A stretch of 64,000 nucleotides of DNA from Anadara kagoshimensis (Eukaryota; Mollusca; Bivalvia; Arcoida; Arcidae). A program made the position numbers and the translations under genes. How positions within the stretch are numbered: position 1 is the stretch's first letter; every line of letters begins with the position of its first letter. Under the pieces are notes generated by a model. The model made no database searches. It saw only the letters and a list, made by a program, of their open reading frames with translations, and was not told where the DNA came from. Where the stretch lies: NCBI GenBank assembly GCA_021292105.1, contig CM037869.1, forward strand, positions 40,627,530 to 40,691,529, read 5' to 3'. Positions 33,104-44,732 of the stretch are shown here, piece by piece.

Positions 33104-33232
33104 CATGGTATTTCAAGAGGTAATGCAAGATAGTGTGGCGCGTGCCAAATACGAAATGAATGGCTTCGCCCTTCATCGAATTTGGCACGCGTCACACTAT
33201 CTTGCATTACCCCTTGAAATACCATGATCAGA
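33104..33232. repeat. Near-perfect ~54-bp-arm hairpin
   Basis: The left arm starts 'catggtatttcaagaggtaa' and includes 'tgcaagatagtgtggcgcg'. The right arm, read on the minus strand, has the same sequence with about three differences. The loop is about 20 bp around 'gaatggcttcgccc', and its flanks can pair further. Likely a MITE; arm length and similarity also fit a small-RNA source. Confidence 0.88.
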
Positions 33233-34041
33233 ATGCCATTTCTTAATGGGGAATTCTTGAAGTGTTTGTTCCGTAGGCTATGATTATATTTCAATTATGA
33301 AACTAGCTACTTGTAAAGTAACAACAACCTTCCTGGTAACTAGATTTGAAGCGAGGTTTTGCGATTCTCACATGCCTAATTTACTATGTTCACGGGTGGT
33401 TTTTTTTTTTTTTTTTTTTTTTTTTGCAATTTTCACAGATCATATAACTGGCTGCCTCTAAATAAGTGAAAAATTCTAGACTGAAACAAAAAACAGTATT
33501 ACTCATTCCAACTCCCCCTACCTTAATAAAAAAGGACCAAAAAGAATTGACTAATCCTCCTACAATGGTGTCCTTTAGATACAACGTTCACTGTAATCTT
33601 TATCCCCAAAGTAGCACTGGTCCAATCTACCCGTGTTTCAATTCGTTTTCATAAGGAATTATCACCAATTCAACAAGGTTCTTTTATTGCGAGTTCTGTT
33701 ATTGCGATAAATCATATATCCCAGCTTTAACCGCCCAAATACTAGTATAAGTAAAACATTTTAACTGAAACTTAAAAAAACATTTTCGCAATTCTTTTTC
33801 ATGAAAAGGTTAGGACAAAATTGACCATTCCTTCTGTGTCCTTCAGTTACACAGTTTACTGTAATCCTTCATCCCAAATTAACACCCCATCCAATTTACT
33901 CGTATTTCAAATCGTTTTCACATCAAGCTGTTTTCACAGATTGAGTACGGTTGGGATATTGCGATTCTCACGGTCGTTTTTTGGCAATTCTCACATATCC
34001 CTGAACTAACCGCCTCGATATAAGTGATAAATTTTGATCGA
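33233..34041. repeat. Two diverged units of a ~280-bp repeat
   Basis: Unit 1 (about 33420-33720) and unit 2 (about 33770-34041) share, in order, a 'gaccaaaaagaattgac'/'gacaaaattgaccatt' part, a 'tgtccttta'/'tgtccttcag' part, 'cactgtaatc'/'tactgtaatcc', 'caattcgttttca'/'caaatcgttttcac' and a 'gcaattttcacagatcat'/'gcaattctcacatatcc' part. A further partial unit lies at 45065-45180, beyond the fold-back, MITE and LINE. A run of about 25 T lies at 33400-33425. Confidence 0.7.
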
Positions 34042-34699
34042 TGCCTATGTAACAACTCCTAATGAAGTCCGACGCCTAATGAAGTCCGGACTTCATTAGG
34101 CGTCGAAATTGCAACGCCTAATGAAGTCCGGACTTCATTAGGCGTTGACAATTTCGACGCCTAATGAAGTCCACAGATTGGGGCTCCAGACGAGGAGACT
34201 TTTTGATACTACCAAAAAAAGGTCTCAAAATTTTACGACTTCAATTTAGACCAACTAGCAATAGCAACGTACATTCAGGCACATACATCGTGTGCTTTGT
34301 CCAACCGTACCATACCCCCGCGAAAATGTTTAGGGGGTATTTATACGAATCATCCTGTCCGTCCGTCGGTCCGTCCGTCCGTCCGCCCGTTCGTCAAAAT
34401 ATCGTGTAAGCTTAAATATGTAGCTTCCATGTCTATGAATGAATTTTGATCAAACTTGGAACCAAAGTTATTGTCCGTCTGTCCGTCCGTCTGGACGTTG
34501 GGAAAGGGAGGTATTTGTCTCTCGAAAGACCGTTATAGTTTTAGCTCTTTTTGAGGAGGCATAAAAGGTACCAATCGAGAATTATCGACTGGACTGGACT
34601 GGACTGGACTGGACTGGATTGGACTGGACTGGACTGACTGACTGACTGACTGACTGACTGACTGACCGACCGATTGATTGATTGATTGATTGGTTGGTT

Positions 34700-34945
34700 T
34701 GTTGAATGGGTTCTTTAGATCTAGTCAAGAATATTTACTTATATCGAGACGTCACCAGCTATAGATGGAATATTTGAAGTTGTTACCTTTGAGGTGCGTA
34801 CAGTGTACAGGGAGGGTCTCCAACGAGCCATACTTTCTGTGATACATTGTTATCATGTGATGCATTGGTTTATCAGGTCTTTTCCGAAGGACCCCGTGAC
34901 TTTCATTGCTAAATGCCGAGCTGTGCAGCAACACTCTACTATTAT
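34700..34945 (-). repeat. SINE-like body inside the left fold-back arm
   Basis: 'agtcaagaatatttacttat' and 'atcgagacgtcaccagctat', then 'ccgaaggaccccgtgacttt' and 'aaatgccgagc', belong to a relative of SINE family A or D without a head. The same fragment sits inverted at about 36895-37110, so it was in the arm before the arms were duplicated. Confidence 0.7.
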
Positions 34946-35369
34946 TTTGCATTTTATTTTTTATTTATTTATTTATTTATTTATTTATTATATTTATTTA
35001 TTTATTCTTATTTTTATCTATCTTCTCCGCTAAATTTCTCAACAAGGTTTATTAGAATCCATCATGCGTACATGTATATGAAATCAATGTGATTTTTTAC
35101 CCCAAACTCCCGTGCTTACTTTATCATGTGATGGATTTCATTAAGCTTCGAGGCAACAACACGACTAACGATGTCCCATACTATTTCATCCGTTTTAATC
35201 ATAGTTTATGTGTAACAGATATATTTATCTTTACCATGAAAAAAAAGTTTTGCAGTGGACTTTATATCAAGTGTTTTAATGAGTTAAAACGCGAAGGATC
35301 GTTGATATAGACAATATCTTGTTAGCAGTATTAGATAAAGTAGTAGTATACCTTTCTGAAGCTGAACTT

Positions 35370-36410
35370 CATTAGGCGTCGAGGTAACATAACGCCTAAT
35401 GAACTCCCTTATTATATCTCGTTACATGTACATAGTGGACTTCATTAGGCGTCGGGGTAACATACGTCTAATAAGGTCCCTTACTTTATCTTATTACATA
35501 GTGGACTTCATTAGGCGTTGAGGTAACTTAACGCCTAATGAAGTCCCTTACTATATCTTTGTACATAGTGGATTTCATTAGGCGTCGAGGTAACGTAACG
35601 CCTAATGAAGTCCCTTACTATATCTTTGTACATAGTGGATTTCATTAGGCGTCGGGGTAACATACGTCTAATAAGGTCCCTTACTTTATCTTATTACATA
35701 GTGGACTTCATTAGGCGTCGAGGTAACTTAACGCCTAATGAAGTCCCTTACTATATCTTATTACACAGTGGACTTCATTAGGCGTCGAGGTAACTTAACG
35801 CCTAATAAAGTCCCTTACCATATCTTATTACACAGTGGACTTCATTAGGCGTCGGGGAAACATAACGCCTAATGAAGTCCCTTACTATATCTTATTACAC
35901 AGTTGACTTCATTAGGCGTCGAGGTAACTTAACGCCTAATGAAGTCCCTTACTATATCTTTGTACATAGTGGATTTCATTAGGCGTCGAGGTAACGTAAC
36001 GCCTAATGAAGTCCCTTACTATATCTTTGTACATAGTGGATTTCATTAGGCGTCGTTACATTACCTCGACGCCTAATGAAGTCCCTTACTATATTTTATT
36101 ACAAAATGGACTTCATTAGGCGTTAAGTTACCTCGACGCCTAATGAAATCCACTATGTACAAAGATATAGTAATGGACTTCTTTAGGCGTTAAGTTACCT
36201 CGACGCCTAATGAAGTCCACTATGTACAAAGATATAATAAGGGACTTCATTAGGCGTTAAGTTACCTCGACGCCTAATGAAGTCCACTATGTAACAATAT
36301 ATAGTAAGGGACTTCATTAGGTGTTAAGTTACCTCGACGCCTAATGAAATCCACTATGTACAAAGATATAGTAATGGACTTCTTTAGGCGTTAAGTTACC
36401 TCGACGCCTA
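35370..36410. repeat. ~63-bp array forming the centre of the fold-back
   Basis: Units combine 'ggacttcattaggcgtcg', 'aggtaacttaacgcctaat' and 'gaagtcccttactatatc'. Units left of about 36055 run in one orientation and those to the right in the other, so the axis of the palindrome lies near 36055. Each unit is itself a small palindrome (cttcattaggcgt and acgcctaatgaag). Confidence 0.88.
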
Positions 36411-37898
36411 ATGAAGTTCAGCTTCAGAAAGGTATACTACTACTTAATCTAATACGGCTAACAAGATATTATCTATATCAACGATCCTTCGCGTTAAACT
36501 TATTAAAACAGTTGATATAAAGGCCACTGCAAAACTTTTTTATCATGATAAAAATAAATATATATCTGTTGCACAAAAACTATGATTAAAACGGAGACTT
36601 TTAATAAGATGAAATAGTATGGGACATCGTTAGCCGTGTTGTTGCCTCGAAGCTTAATGAAATCCATCAGATGATAAAGTAAGCACGGAAGTTTGAGGGA
36701 AAAAAATCACATTTGATTTCATATACATGTACGTATGATGGATTCTAAGAAACCTTGTTGAGAAATTTAGCGGAGAAGATAGATAAAAATAAGAATAAAT
36801 AAATAAATATTATTATTTTTGGGCACTTTTTTACATGCATGGTAATGCACGCAAAATTAAAATATTGTAAAATGCAAAACAATAGCAGGGTGTTGCTAAT
36901 GTCATTTACATGTAGCAATGAAAGTCACGGGGTCCTTCGGAAAAGACTTGATTAACCAATGCATCACATGATAACAATGTATCACAGAAAGTATGGCTCG
37001 TTGGAGACCCTCCCTGTACACTGTACGCACCTCAAAGGTAAAAACTTCAAATATTTCATCTATAGCTGGTGACGTCTCGATTTAAGTAAATATTCTTGAC
37101 TAGATCTAAAAAAACCATTTAACAAATCAACCAATCAATCAATCAGTCAATCAAGTTGCATTCGTAAAACTCTTAGATTACAATTATTTAAACAATAGTT
37201 CTCGATTGGTACCTTTTATGCCTCCCCAAAAAGAGTTAAGATTATAACGGTCTTAGGAGAGACAAATACCTCCCTTTCCCAACATCCAGACGGACGAACG
37301 GACAGACAGACGGACAATAACTTTGGTTCCATGTTTGATTAAAATCCATTCTTAGACATGGAAGCATATGTAAAGCTGACACGATATTTTGACGGACCGA
37401 CGGACGGACGGACGGACAGGGTGATTCGTATAAATACCCCCTAAACATTTTTGCGGGGTATGGTACGGTTGGACAAAGCACACGATGTATGTGCCTGAAT
37501 GTACGTTGCTATTGCTAGTTGGTCTAAATCGAAGTCGTAAAATTTTGAGACTTTTTTTTTGGTAATATCAAAAAGTCTCCTCGTCTTGAGCCCCAATCTG
37601 TGGTCTTCATTAGGCGTCGAAATTGTCAACGCCTAATGAAGTCCGGACTTCATTAGGCGTCGGACTTCATTAGGAGTTGTTACATGCCTAAAACATCAAT
37701 ACTCAACATTTAAGGAGAAATTGACTACAGTCAAACCAGTCTATAAAGGTCACCTAAGGAAACCAGAACGCAACCTTCTCAATAGCTGGACGTCTCTTCG
37801 TCGCCTGAGATATTTATATCTGGCTATATCCACCAGATGACTTTTTGCATTATGTGATTTGCTTAGTATGATTATAAGGAGCTACTGCACCGGCCCAT

Positions 37899-39177
37899 AT
37901 GTCAAAAAGGAAGGATAGAGGATCGTCAGGTTCAGAAAATATAGAAGTTTCTAACCCCAGTAAACGGGGGTATATAAACAATAGTATGATGGCCGACAAC
38001 GATAGCCCAGGTGAGACGACTAATGAACTACTCTCAGGTATGTCAGGCAGTAATATAAATGAAAAAACTTTAATGATTGTCTCGAATATACAGGACAAAT
38101 TAGATTCATTCTTTAAAAAGTTGGATCATGTGTCAAATGAAGTAGATAGTATTAAAAATGATATCAAGAAAAGAAACGGGATAGAAGAAAGGTTAGAATT
38201 AGTGTGTATCGAAGCGACAGATCAAGGTAAAGAAATAGATGAATTGCGTAGGGAAAATAAAAAGCTTACAGGTGAAGTAGAACTCATGAAGTCGTATATA
38301 ATACGTTTAGAACAGAGGGTTAATAGTAACACCGTTGATATAACTAATCAGGCCGCTCGTGGAATGCGCAACAACTTAATTTTACAGGTGTGAAAGAAAC
38401 AGACGGCGAGAACTTATTTGAAAAAGTTAATGAAATAATAGTGAATGAGCTAAAGTTAGATCCCGTAAAATTTGATAGGATACACCGCATAGGTCCAAAA
38501 ACAAACAAATCATATCCAAGATCCATTGTAGGCAAATGCTTTGACTATGCACAGAGAGAAAATGTTCTCAGACACGCAAAACACCTGAAAAATGGCATTA
38601 AAATTCATCCACAATTCCCAGAATCAAACAGAGAAAATAGAAAGCGGGCCTTCGATTTACATAAAAAATATGAAGAAGAAAATGTTGAAACTAAGGTAGT
38701 AGGGGAAAAATTAGTGTTCAAGCAATCAGGAAATCAATATAGAGAAAAAATAAGCCTCCCTAAAGCAAACACGGTATTGACTAGTAAAACAGAAACTAAT
38801 TACAAGGTATACCATTCCGATTTGATACCGACGGTGAAAATAAGTTTCAGGCACATGCAATCGAAATATCGAGCATCAAAGAAGCGAGGGAAGCATCTTT
38901 ACAGGTCTTAAAGGAGCCCGAAATCGCGAGGGCAAATCATAACGTACTCGCTTGTGTATATCTGAACAGAAATGGTGAGCTGAAGGATTCGATGGATGAC
39001 GACATGGAATTTGGAGCCGCGAGAAAAATTCTAAATCTGATGCATGATAAAGAAATTGCCAACTGTATGATAATCGTGTCTAGGTGGAATCCTCATGGAC
39101 AAAAGTTAGGACCAAGGCGCTTCGATCACTTTAAAAGCTGTAGCCTAAATGTCATGAAAAAAGTGTTTGTTGTCTAA
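37899..39177 (+). CDS. LINE ORF1: coiled coil, RRM-like region and C-terminal Impact_N-like domain (two frameshifts)
   Basis: Probably the RNA-binding chaperone of the LINE particle. The ATG at 37899 opens MSKRKDRGSSGSE, with Lys/Arg-rich and Ser-rich start. A predicted coiled coil covers residues about 50-145 (heptad-like LDSFFKKLDHVSNEVDSIK and IDELRRENKKLTGEVELM). An L1 ORF1-type RRM follows (MRNNL, then FDRIHRIGPK and PRSIVGK), then the basic C-terminal region (GIKIHPQFPESNRENRKRAF). From 38821 a third part resembles the Impact_N/UPF0029 domain. Frames change twice: near 38380 at a T-run and near 38822 at a T-run, each explained by one missing base; allowing for these the span equals 427 codons including the stop. 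Without them ORF1 would end at 38393. An ORF1 with this third domain is not one I know. Confidence 0.85.
38821..39174 (+). other. Impact_N/UPF0029-like domain within LINE ORF1
   Basis: 118 codons are open here. Visible blocks in the order of eukaryotic IMPACT/YIH1 proteins: KFQAHAIEI (family: FQAH), IARANHNVLACVY (family: AxATHNxYAYR), SMDDDMEFGAARKILNLM (family: DDGE.AAG..LLHLM), NCMIIVSRW (family: N.xVVVSRW) and KLGPRRFDHFKSCSLNV (family: LGPDRFKHI.NCARN). IMPACT binds GCN1 and dampens GCN2 activation. The Gly pair after SRW and the Tyr of the second block are changed, so the binding surface may be altered. The domain begins directly at the second frameshift and ends at the TAA. Confidence 0.82.
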
Positions 39178-40935
39178 TCAACAGTATTAATATTATAAAA
39201 TATATACTGGTAATGAATAATTGTATTTTATTTAGCATATATAAACACTATAACAATTCAACATATCAATGGTATTGTAGGTGCTAAATATAACACACAC
39301 GCTGCGTCATGCCGATATTTCATCGTAACTTGTATGCTCATTAACACACAAAACAAACGCACAAGCTTCAAAGTGAATTACTTCCCTTTAATAAATTTTA
39401 AAGGAAAATTTATATAAAAAAAACATATAGGCTTTCATAGAGTCAATACGTTGTAACTTTTTATTTACTTATTACTATATATTTTTTGTCAGCGAGTTGC
39501 AATATTTTTATGATAAATAGCGAATAAAACAAATGCTTATAGAACAGTAGATAAAATACCTAGCTACTGATCACACATTGCAATATAACTGCCAAATATT
39601 TTTTTTCATAAAAGCGTGTCTCTAAGTACAAAACGCCTACAATACTCTGATAGTTGATATTTTGATGCATATGGATTTGTTTGAGTGTTTTTTTCTGTAT
39701 ATAATATCAGTACGCAGAAATATTCGTACATAGGTCGTGCGCGACCTGATGGCAGATTTTTATATACACGGACAAGTTTAAACCATGTTTATACAGGTAA
39801 TCGGGGAGTACCAGCGTAAGAAAGTGTGTAATCACGCCGCCTCATTTGTATATTTTTGCCATCAGTTCGTAAACGACTTATACCTTTGATTGGTTTTAAA
39901 AGTGTGTTTGTTTGTATATAATGGTCGTTCGCAGTCTGATGGCAGATGTTTCATATACACAACGAGTTTAAATCACTTATACAGGTAATCAGGGAGTATC
40001 GTCGCAAGTGGTGTATGTAATCACGCCACCTCACTCCTTATTCGTCACATATGTGGATTTACTGTATATTCTTGCCATCAGTTCGTAAACGACTTGTACC
40101 TTACATTTATTTGATATTGTGAATCGTACACGCTGTTTTGGCAGAGCAATGACATATGAATGAGTGTTAAATATGCAAATAGATTAAATATTTCACCCAA
40201 TTAGATTTTACTTTACACTGAATATTTTCCGTCTTTATAGTACGATATACACATATACGAAGTGTAGCCATAAGTGATTGCTTACAATATCACAAATTTT
40301 AAAGACAATTTTTAAATATAATTACACTGCCATAATTCCGTGTACGAACTACAATGTAAATATTATGCATACGGACATACATGCATGTATATATGTATAT
40401 GTATGTGTGTATGTGTATGTGTGTGTATGCATGTGTATGTATATATGTATATATATATATATATATATTGAGTAAAACTGTATATGTATGCTTATGTGTG
40501 TATGCGTATGTATATGTGTGTATACAGATACGAAGGTGAGGAGCACTTGGATTATGACTGCTGTTGCCTATTATAATTTATATACGTACCGGGTATTTGA
40601 TATAACTGCATGCAATAGCAGTCATAATGGCGCTCTTTAACTATTTTTGTTTACTGAACCCGTAATAACAAATGGGCGACGTTTTTCAAACTTTAAGTAA
40701 AACATGTTAAGTGTGGATAAAGTCTGATGTAAATATCTCTCTCTACTATTATTTTCTCTTTTTTCTAATACTCTCTTTTTCTCTTCTTACTTTTTTCTTT
40801 CTTAATACATTTAAATAACTGACATAAATACATTAAAAACAATATTAAGGGAAAACATGATTTGTCTCAAAATTAAAGGTACTTCTTTTTATTATACTAA
40901 GTATAAGTACAGATGTTACAAAGATATTTGTGATT
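39178..40935 (+). other. Long inter-ORF spacer of the LINE, with a ~190-bp duplication
   Basis: 1.76 kb without an ORF. Copies at about 39733-39895 and 39923-40105 share 'ctgatggcaga', 'gtttatacaggtaatc', 'taatcacgcc' and 'tgccatcagttcgtaaacga'; within each, 'ctgatggca' and 'tgccatcag' can pair over about 130 nt. A (tatg)n/(tgta)n tract lies at 40370-40520. L1-type elements usually have a much shorter spacer, so this is unusual. It may hold a promoter or a structured RNA; this is inference. Confidence 0.65.
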
Positions 40936-43900
40936 ATGGATAATCAAACATACATTCAAATAGTTACTTATAACTGTCGAGGACTTCGAGATATTACAAA
41001 AAGATTAGATGTATTTGATTATTTAAAAGCTAAAAATTGTAATATTTACTGTTTACAGGATGTGCATTTTACTCCAGATAACGAAAAAGAACTAAAAGGT
41101 CAATGGGACGGAAAGGTTATTTTTTCATCTTACAGTTCAAATTCAAGGGGTGTTTGTTTTCTTTTTAATAATAATTTCGAATTTTCAATTCTAAACGAAA
41201 TTAAAGATGAAGATGGTAATCTTATACTAATTGACATTAAGATAGACAAAGATACTTTCACAATAATAAATATTTACGGACCAAATGAAGACAACCCAGT
41301 ATTTTACAACAAAATAGATAACTTTTTGAATAGTTCAAACAGTAAAGTAAAAATTATTTGCGGGGATTTCAACTTGGTGCAAGATTTTGATTTAGATACA
41401 AGTGGATATAAAAAGTTAAACAATCCGAAAGCCAGAGATAAAGTTTTACAAATTAAAGAAACACGTGATTTAATAGACCCTTTTCGTACTCTCAACCCAC
41501 AGTTAAAACGTTACACCTGGCGCAGAAAAAATCCAGTTAAACAATCACGGCTAGATTTCTTTTTACTTAGCGAGAGCTTTCTACCGCAAGTTCATAGTAT
41601 TCTCATAGAACCTGGGTATAGATCGGACCATTCTATGCTTATTTTGAAATTTAAATTAAATGACTTTATCAAAGGCAGGGGACTATGGAAATTTAACTCT
41701 AGCTTATTAAATGACCCAGAGTATGTAAAACAAATTAAAAAATGTATACTTAAAGTAAAACAACAATACGCCTCCCTGTATATAATGTAGAAAATATTGA
41801 TGAAATTAAAAATGAAGAATTAATGTTTAGAATAACCGATCAACTTTTCTTAGAAACTCTTCTAATGGAAATAAGGGGTGAATCAATTTCATATGCGTCA
41901 TATGCCAATAAACAAAGACTGGGGAAAGAAAAAGAACTATTTGAAAATATTAATACTTTAGAATCAAAATCCTCTTTAACAGATGACGAAATTGCAAGTT
42001 TAGAATTAAATAAAAACGAACTTGAATTAATAAGAAAAACAAAATTAAAAGGCAACATGGTAAGGTCAAGAATTCAATTTATTGAAGAAGGAGAAAAACC
42101 ATCAAAGTACTTTTGTAACTTGGAAAATAAAAATTTCACGTCAAAAACTATAAATAAAATCATTACTGATGACAATAAAGAAATAACAGAACAGTTCAAG
42201 ATTTTGAATGAAATTAAACAATTTTATGAGAGATTATATACTGAAGTCCCAATCGAAGAACACAACTTAAAAGAATTATTTCATAATATTAACATTAATA
42301 AATTGGATTTTAATGAACAAAATAGTATTGAAGGTGAAATACAACATCATGAAGTTCTAAAGGTCTTGAAAAAAATGAAAAATAACAAAAGCCCAGGTTC
42401 AGACGGTTATACTGCGGAATTTTTTAAATTTTTTTGGAAGGACATCGGAAATTTTGTTGTCAGATCTGTAAATGAAGCCTATTATTCTGGGGAATTGTCT
42501 GTTACTCAAAAATTTGGAATTATTACTTGTCTTCCTAAGGGCGATAAATCAAGAGAATTTTTACAAAACTGGCGCCCTATCTCTTTATTAAATGTTACGT
42601 ACAAATTAGCCTCTGGATGTATAGCCGAACGATTCAAAACAGTTTTAGATAAGCTTATATCAGATGACCAAACCGGGTTTCTAAAAGGAAGATATATAGG
42701 GGAAAATATTAGACTCATTTATGATATTATGGAACATACTGAACAAAAACACATACCAGGCATGCTATTTTTAATTGACTTTCAAAAAGCTTACGATACT
42801 GTGTCATGGAAATTTTTACATGGTGTTTTAGATTTTTTTAATTTTGGCCCATCAATTAAACAGTGGATTAAAGTCTTTTATACGAACATCAAATCATCTA
42901 TAGTACAGAATAACTTTTTATCAGCTCCATTTAAAATCAACAGAGGAGTGAGACAGGGTGACCCCATCTCTAGCTACTTATTTTTATTATGTGCTGAAAT
43001 ACTAGGAATTTTAATAAGAGAAAATATAGAAATAAAAGGAATAAAAATAAATGACGTTGAACATAAAATATCACAGTTTGCTGATGATACTACTTTTATC
43101 CTTGACGGCTCGAAAAAATCTTATGACGAAGCAATAAAAACTCTCGATATTTTTGCTAGTATTTCCGGTCTTTCTATAAATATTTCTAAATGTAAAACTA
43201 TTTGGATCGGATGCAGAAAATATTGTGGCGAAACCTTTAACCATAGATTGAAAAATACCATTGACGATAAATTTACATTATTGGGAATACATTTTAGTGT
43301 AGTTTTAGATGATATTGTTAAAATTAATTACAATAAAAAAATAAGTGAAATCAAAAATATTCTTAAAGCATGGAAAATGAGATCATTAACACTCATTGGA
43401 AAAATTACAGTTATAAAGAGTTTGATTATATCTAAACTCAATTATCTTTTTATCACTTTACCCAACCCAACGGAAAAATTTATTGTAGAGTTAAAAGCAA
43501 TGATATTTAATTTTTTGTGGGGTGGAAAATGTGATAGAATAGCCAGAGACACTTTAATACGAAGTTATTGGAATGGTGGTTTAAAAATGATAGATCTTGA
43601 CGCCTTTATAAATGCTTTAAAATTAACGTGGATAAGACGAATCTTAAAACAAAACTCGAAATTCATAAATATAATGAAATGTTATTATGATATTCATAAA
43701 ATTGCTTTTGGGGGATCTGACTATTACAAAGACAGCCACAGATATAAAAACCGATTTTGGGCAGATGTATTTTATGGTTTAAATGAATTAAATAAAAAAG
43801 AAAAACCAAAAATATGGTCAGATATTTTCACAAGCTGTATTTGGAATAATCCGTTTTTTAAAATAGGAAATAAGTCATATCAATTTGATAGGTGGATTGT

Positions 43901-44732
43901 AAAAAAAGTATTTTTTGTTTCAGACTTACTAAAAACAGATGGAATATTCTATACATATGAGGAATTTATAAGAGTATATGATGTAAAAACCAACTTTCTA
44001 GAATATAACAGTGTTTTAGAATCTATTAAAGATGCTTTATCAGAGTTAAAAATACTTAAATCATTCGATTTCCAACCGGCAGCCCCATTTATACCATTTC
44101 AGATAAAGACAATTTTAAAATCACAAAAAGGAGCAAAAGATATGTATTTATCCTTAATTGACAATAGAAATACGATAAGTGAAAGCAAATGGTCGAATAC
44201 ATTCAACTTAGAATCAAAAGAAATAAGAAAGATTTATTACCTCCCTTTTTACATAACACGTAATACATCTCTCCAGTGGTTTCAATATAGAATTAACAAA
44301 AAAATATTGGGAGTTAATTCATTTTTGAAAAAAATCGGTATACAAACGAATGATAAATGCTCTTTTTGTAAAAGAGAACCCGAAACTATTTTTCATCTTT
44401 TTTGTGAGTGTGGATTAGTAGTCGATCTATGGAATTGTCTTGAAGATTTCGTCAATATCAATATAAGTGAACCTTTCGAAATGGACCCTAAAGTTGCTTT
44501 ATTTGGAATTCCAAAGATTATTCAAAAATACAAACCTTTAAATTTCATAATATTAATAACTAGATTTTACATTTATCAGGCAAAATTAAATAACAAGACA
44601 CTCAATTTTTGTAGTCTTAAAGCTTATATAAGATACAATTTGCTTTTAGAAAAAGACATAATGTTAAAAAGTCAAAAACATGAACTTTTTAGGAAATACT
44701 GGCTGCAATTTACAGAAAAATTTTCTTCATAA
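40936..44732 (+). CDS. LINE ORF2: APE endonuclease and reverse transcriptase (one frameshift)
   Basis: Nicks target DNA and copies LINE RNA onto it. The ATG at 40936 is preferred to the GTG at 40930. Endonuclease (to about residue 240): VTYNCRGL, LQDVHF, INIYGPNED, GDFNLVQDFD, QSRLDFFLLS and RSDHSML. Reverse transcriptase: NNKSPGSDGYTAEFF, NWRPISLLNVTYKL, LIDFQKAYDTVSW (motif A), VRQGDPISSYLF (motif B) and SQFADDTTFI (motif C, FADD). C-terminal Cys/His motif CSFCKREPETIFHLFCEC. The first frame ends at 41790 (TAG) and the second, open from about 41763 through 41823 to 44732, continues the same protein, so one base is missing near 41775. Corrected length is about 1265 residues, normal for L1/Tx1. 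Confidence 0.93.

Larger units (their letters stand above)
34048..37684. mobile_element. 3.64-kb fold-back element with ~1.3-kb arms
   Basis: Left arm 34048-35380 and right arm about 36395-37684 are inverted copies over their whole length (for example 'agtagtatacctttctgaag' at about 35341 and its complement near 36425). The ends are 'tgtaacaactcctaatgaag' and its complement, and 'tgccta' is duplicated exactly outside them (34042-34047, 37685-37690). Arms contain a short-period GTCC tract, GACTG/GATT tracts and a SINE-like fragment; the centre is a ~63-bp array. No transposase or other coding sequence, so it is non-autonomous. Termini TG..CA and a 6-bp duplication do not let me name a superfamily. 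Confidence 0.9.

Noticed and set aside
32952-33294. Two 63-78 codon frames over the hairpin
   Set aside because: They cross a near-perfect inverted repeat and have no homology I recognise.
34048-37684. Polinton/Maverick element
   Set aside because: The 6-bp duplication and long TIRs are suggestive, but there is no integrase, polymerase, ATPase or capsid-type ORF and the ends are TG..CA.
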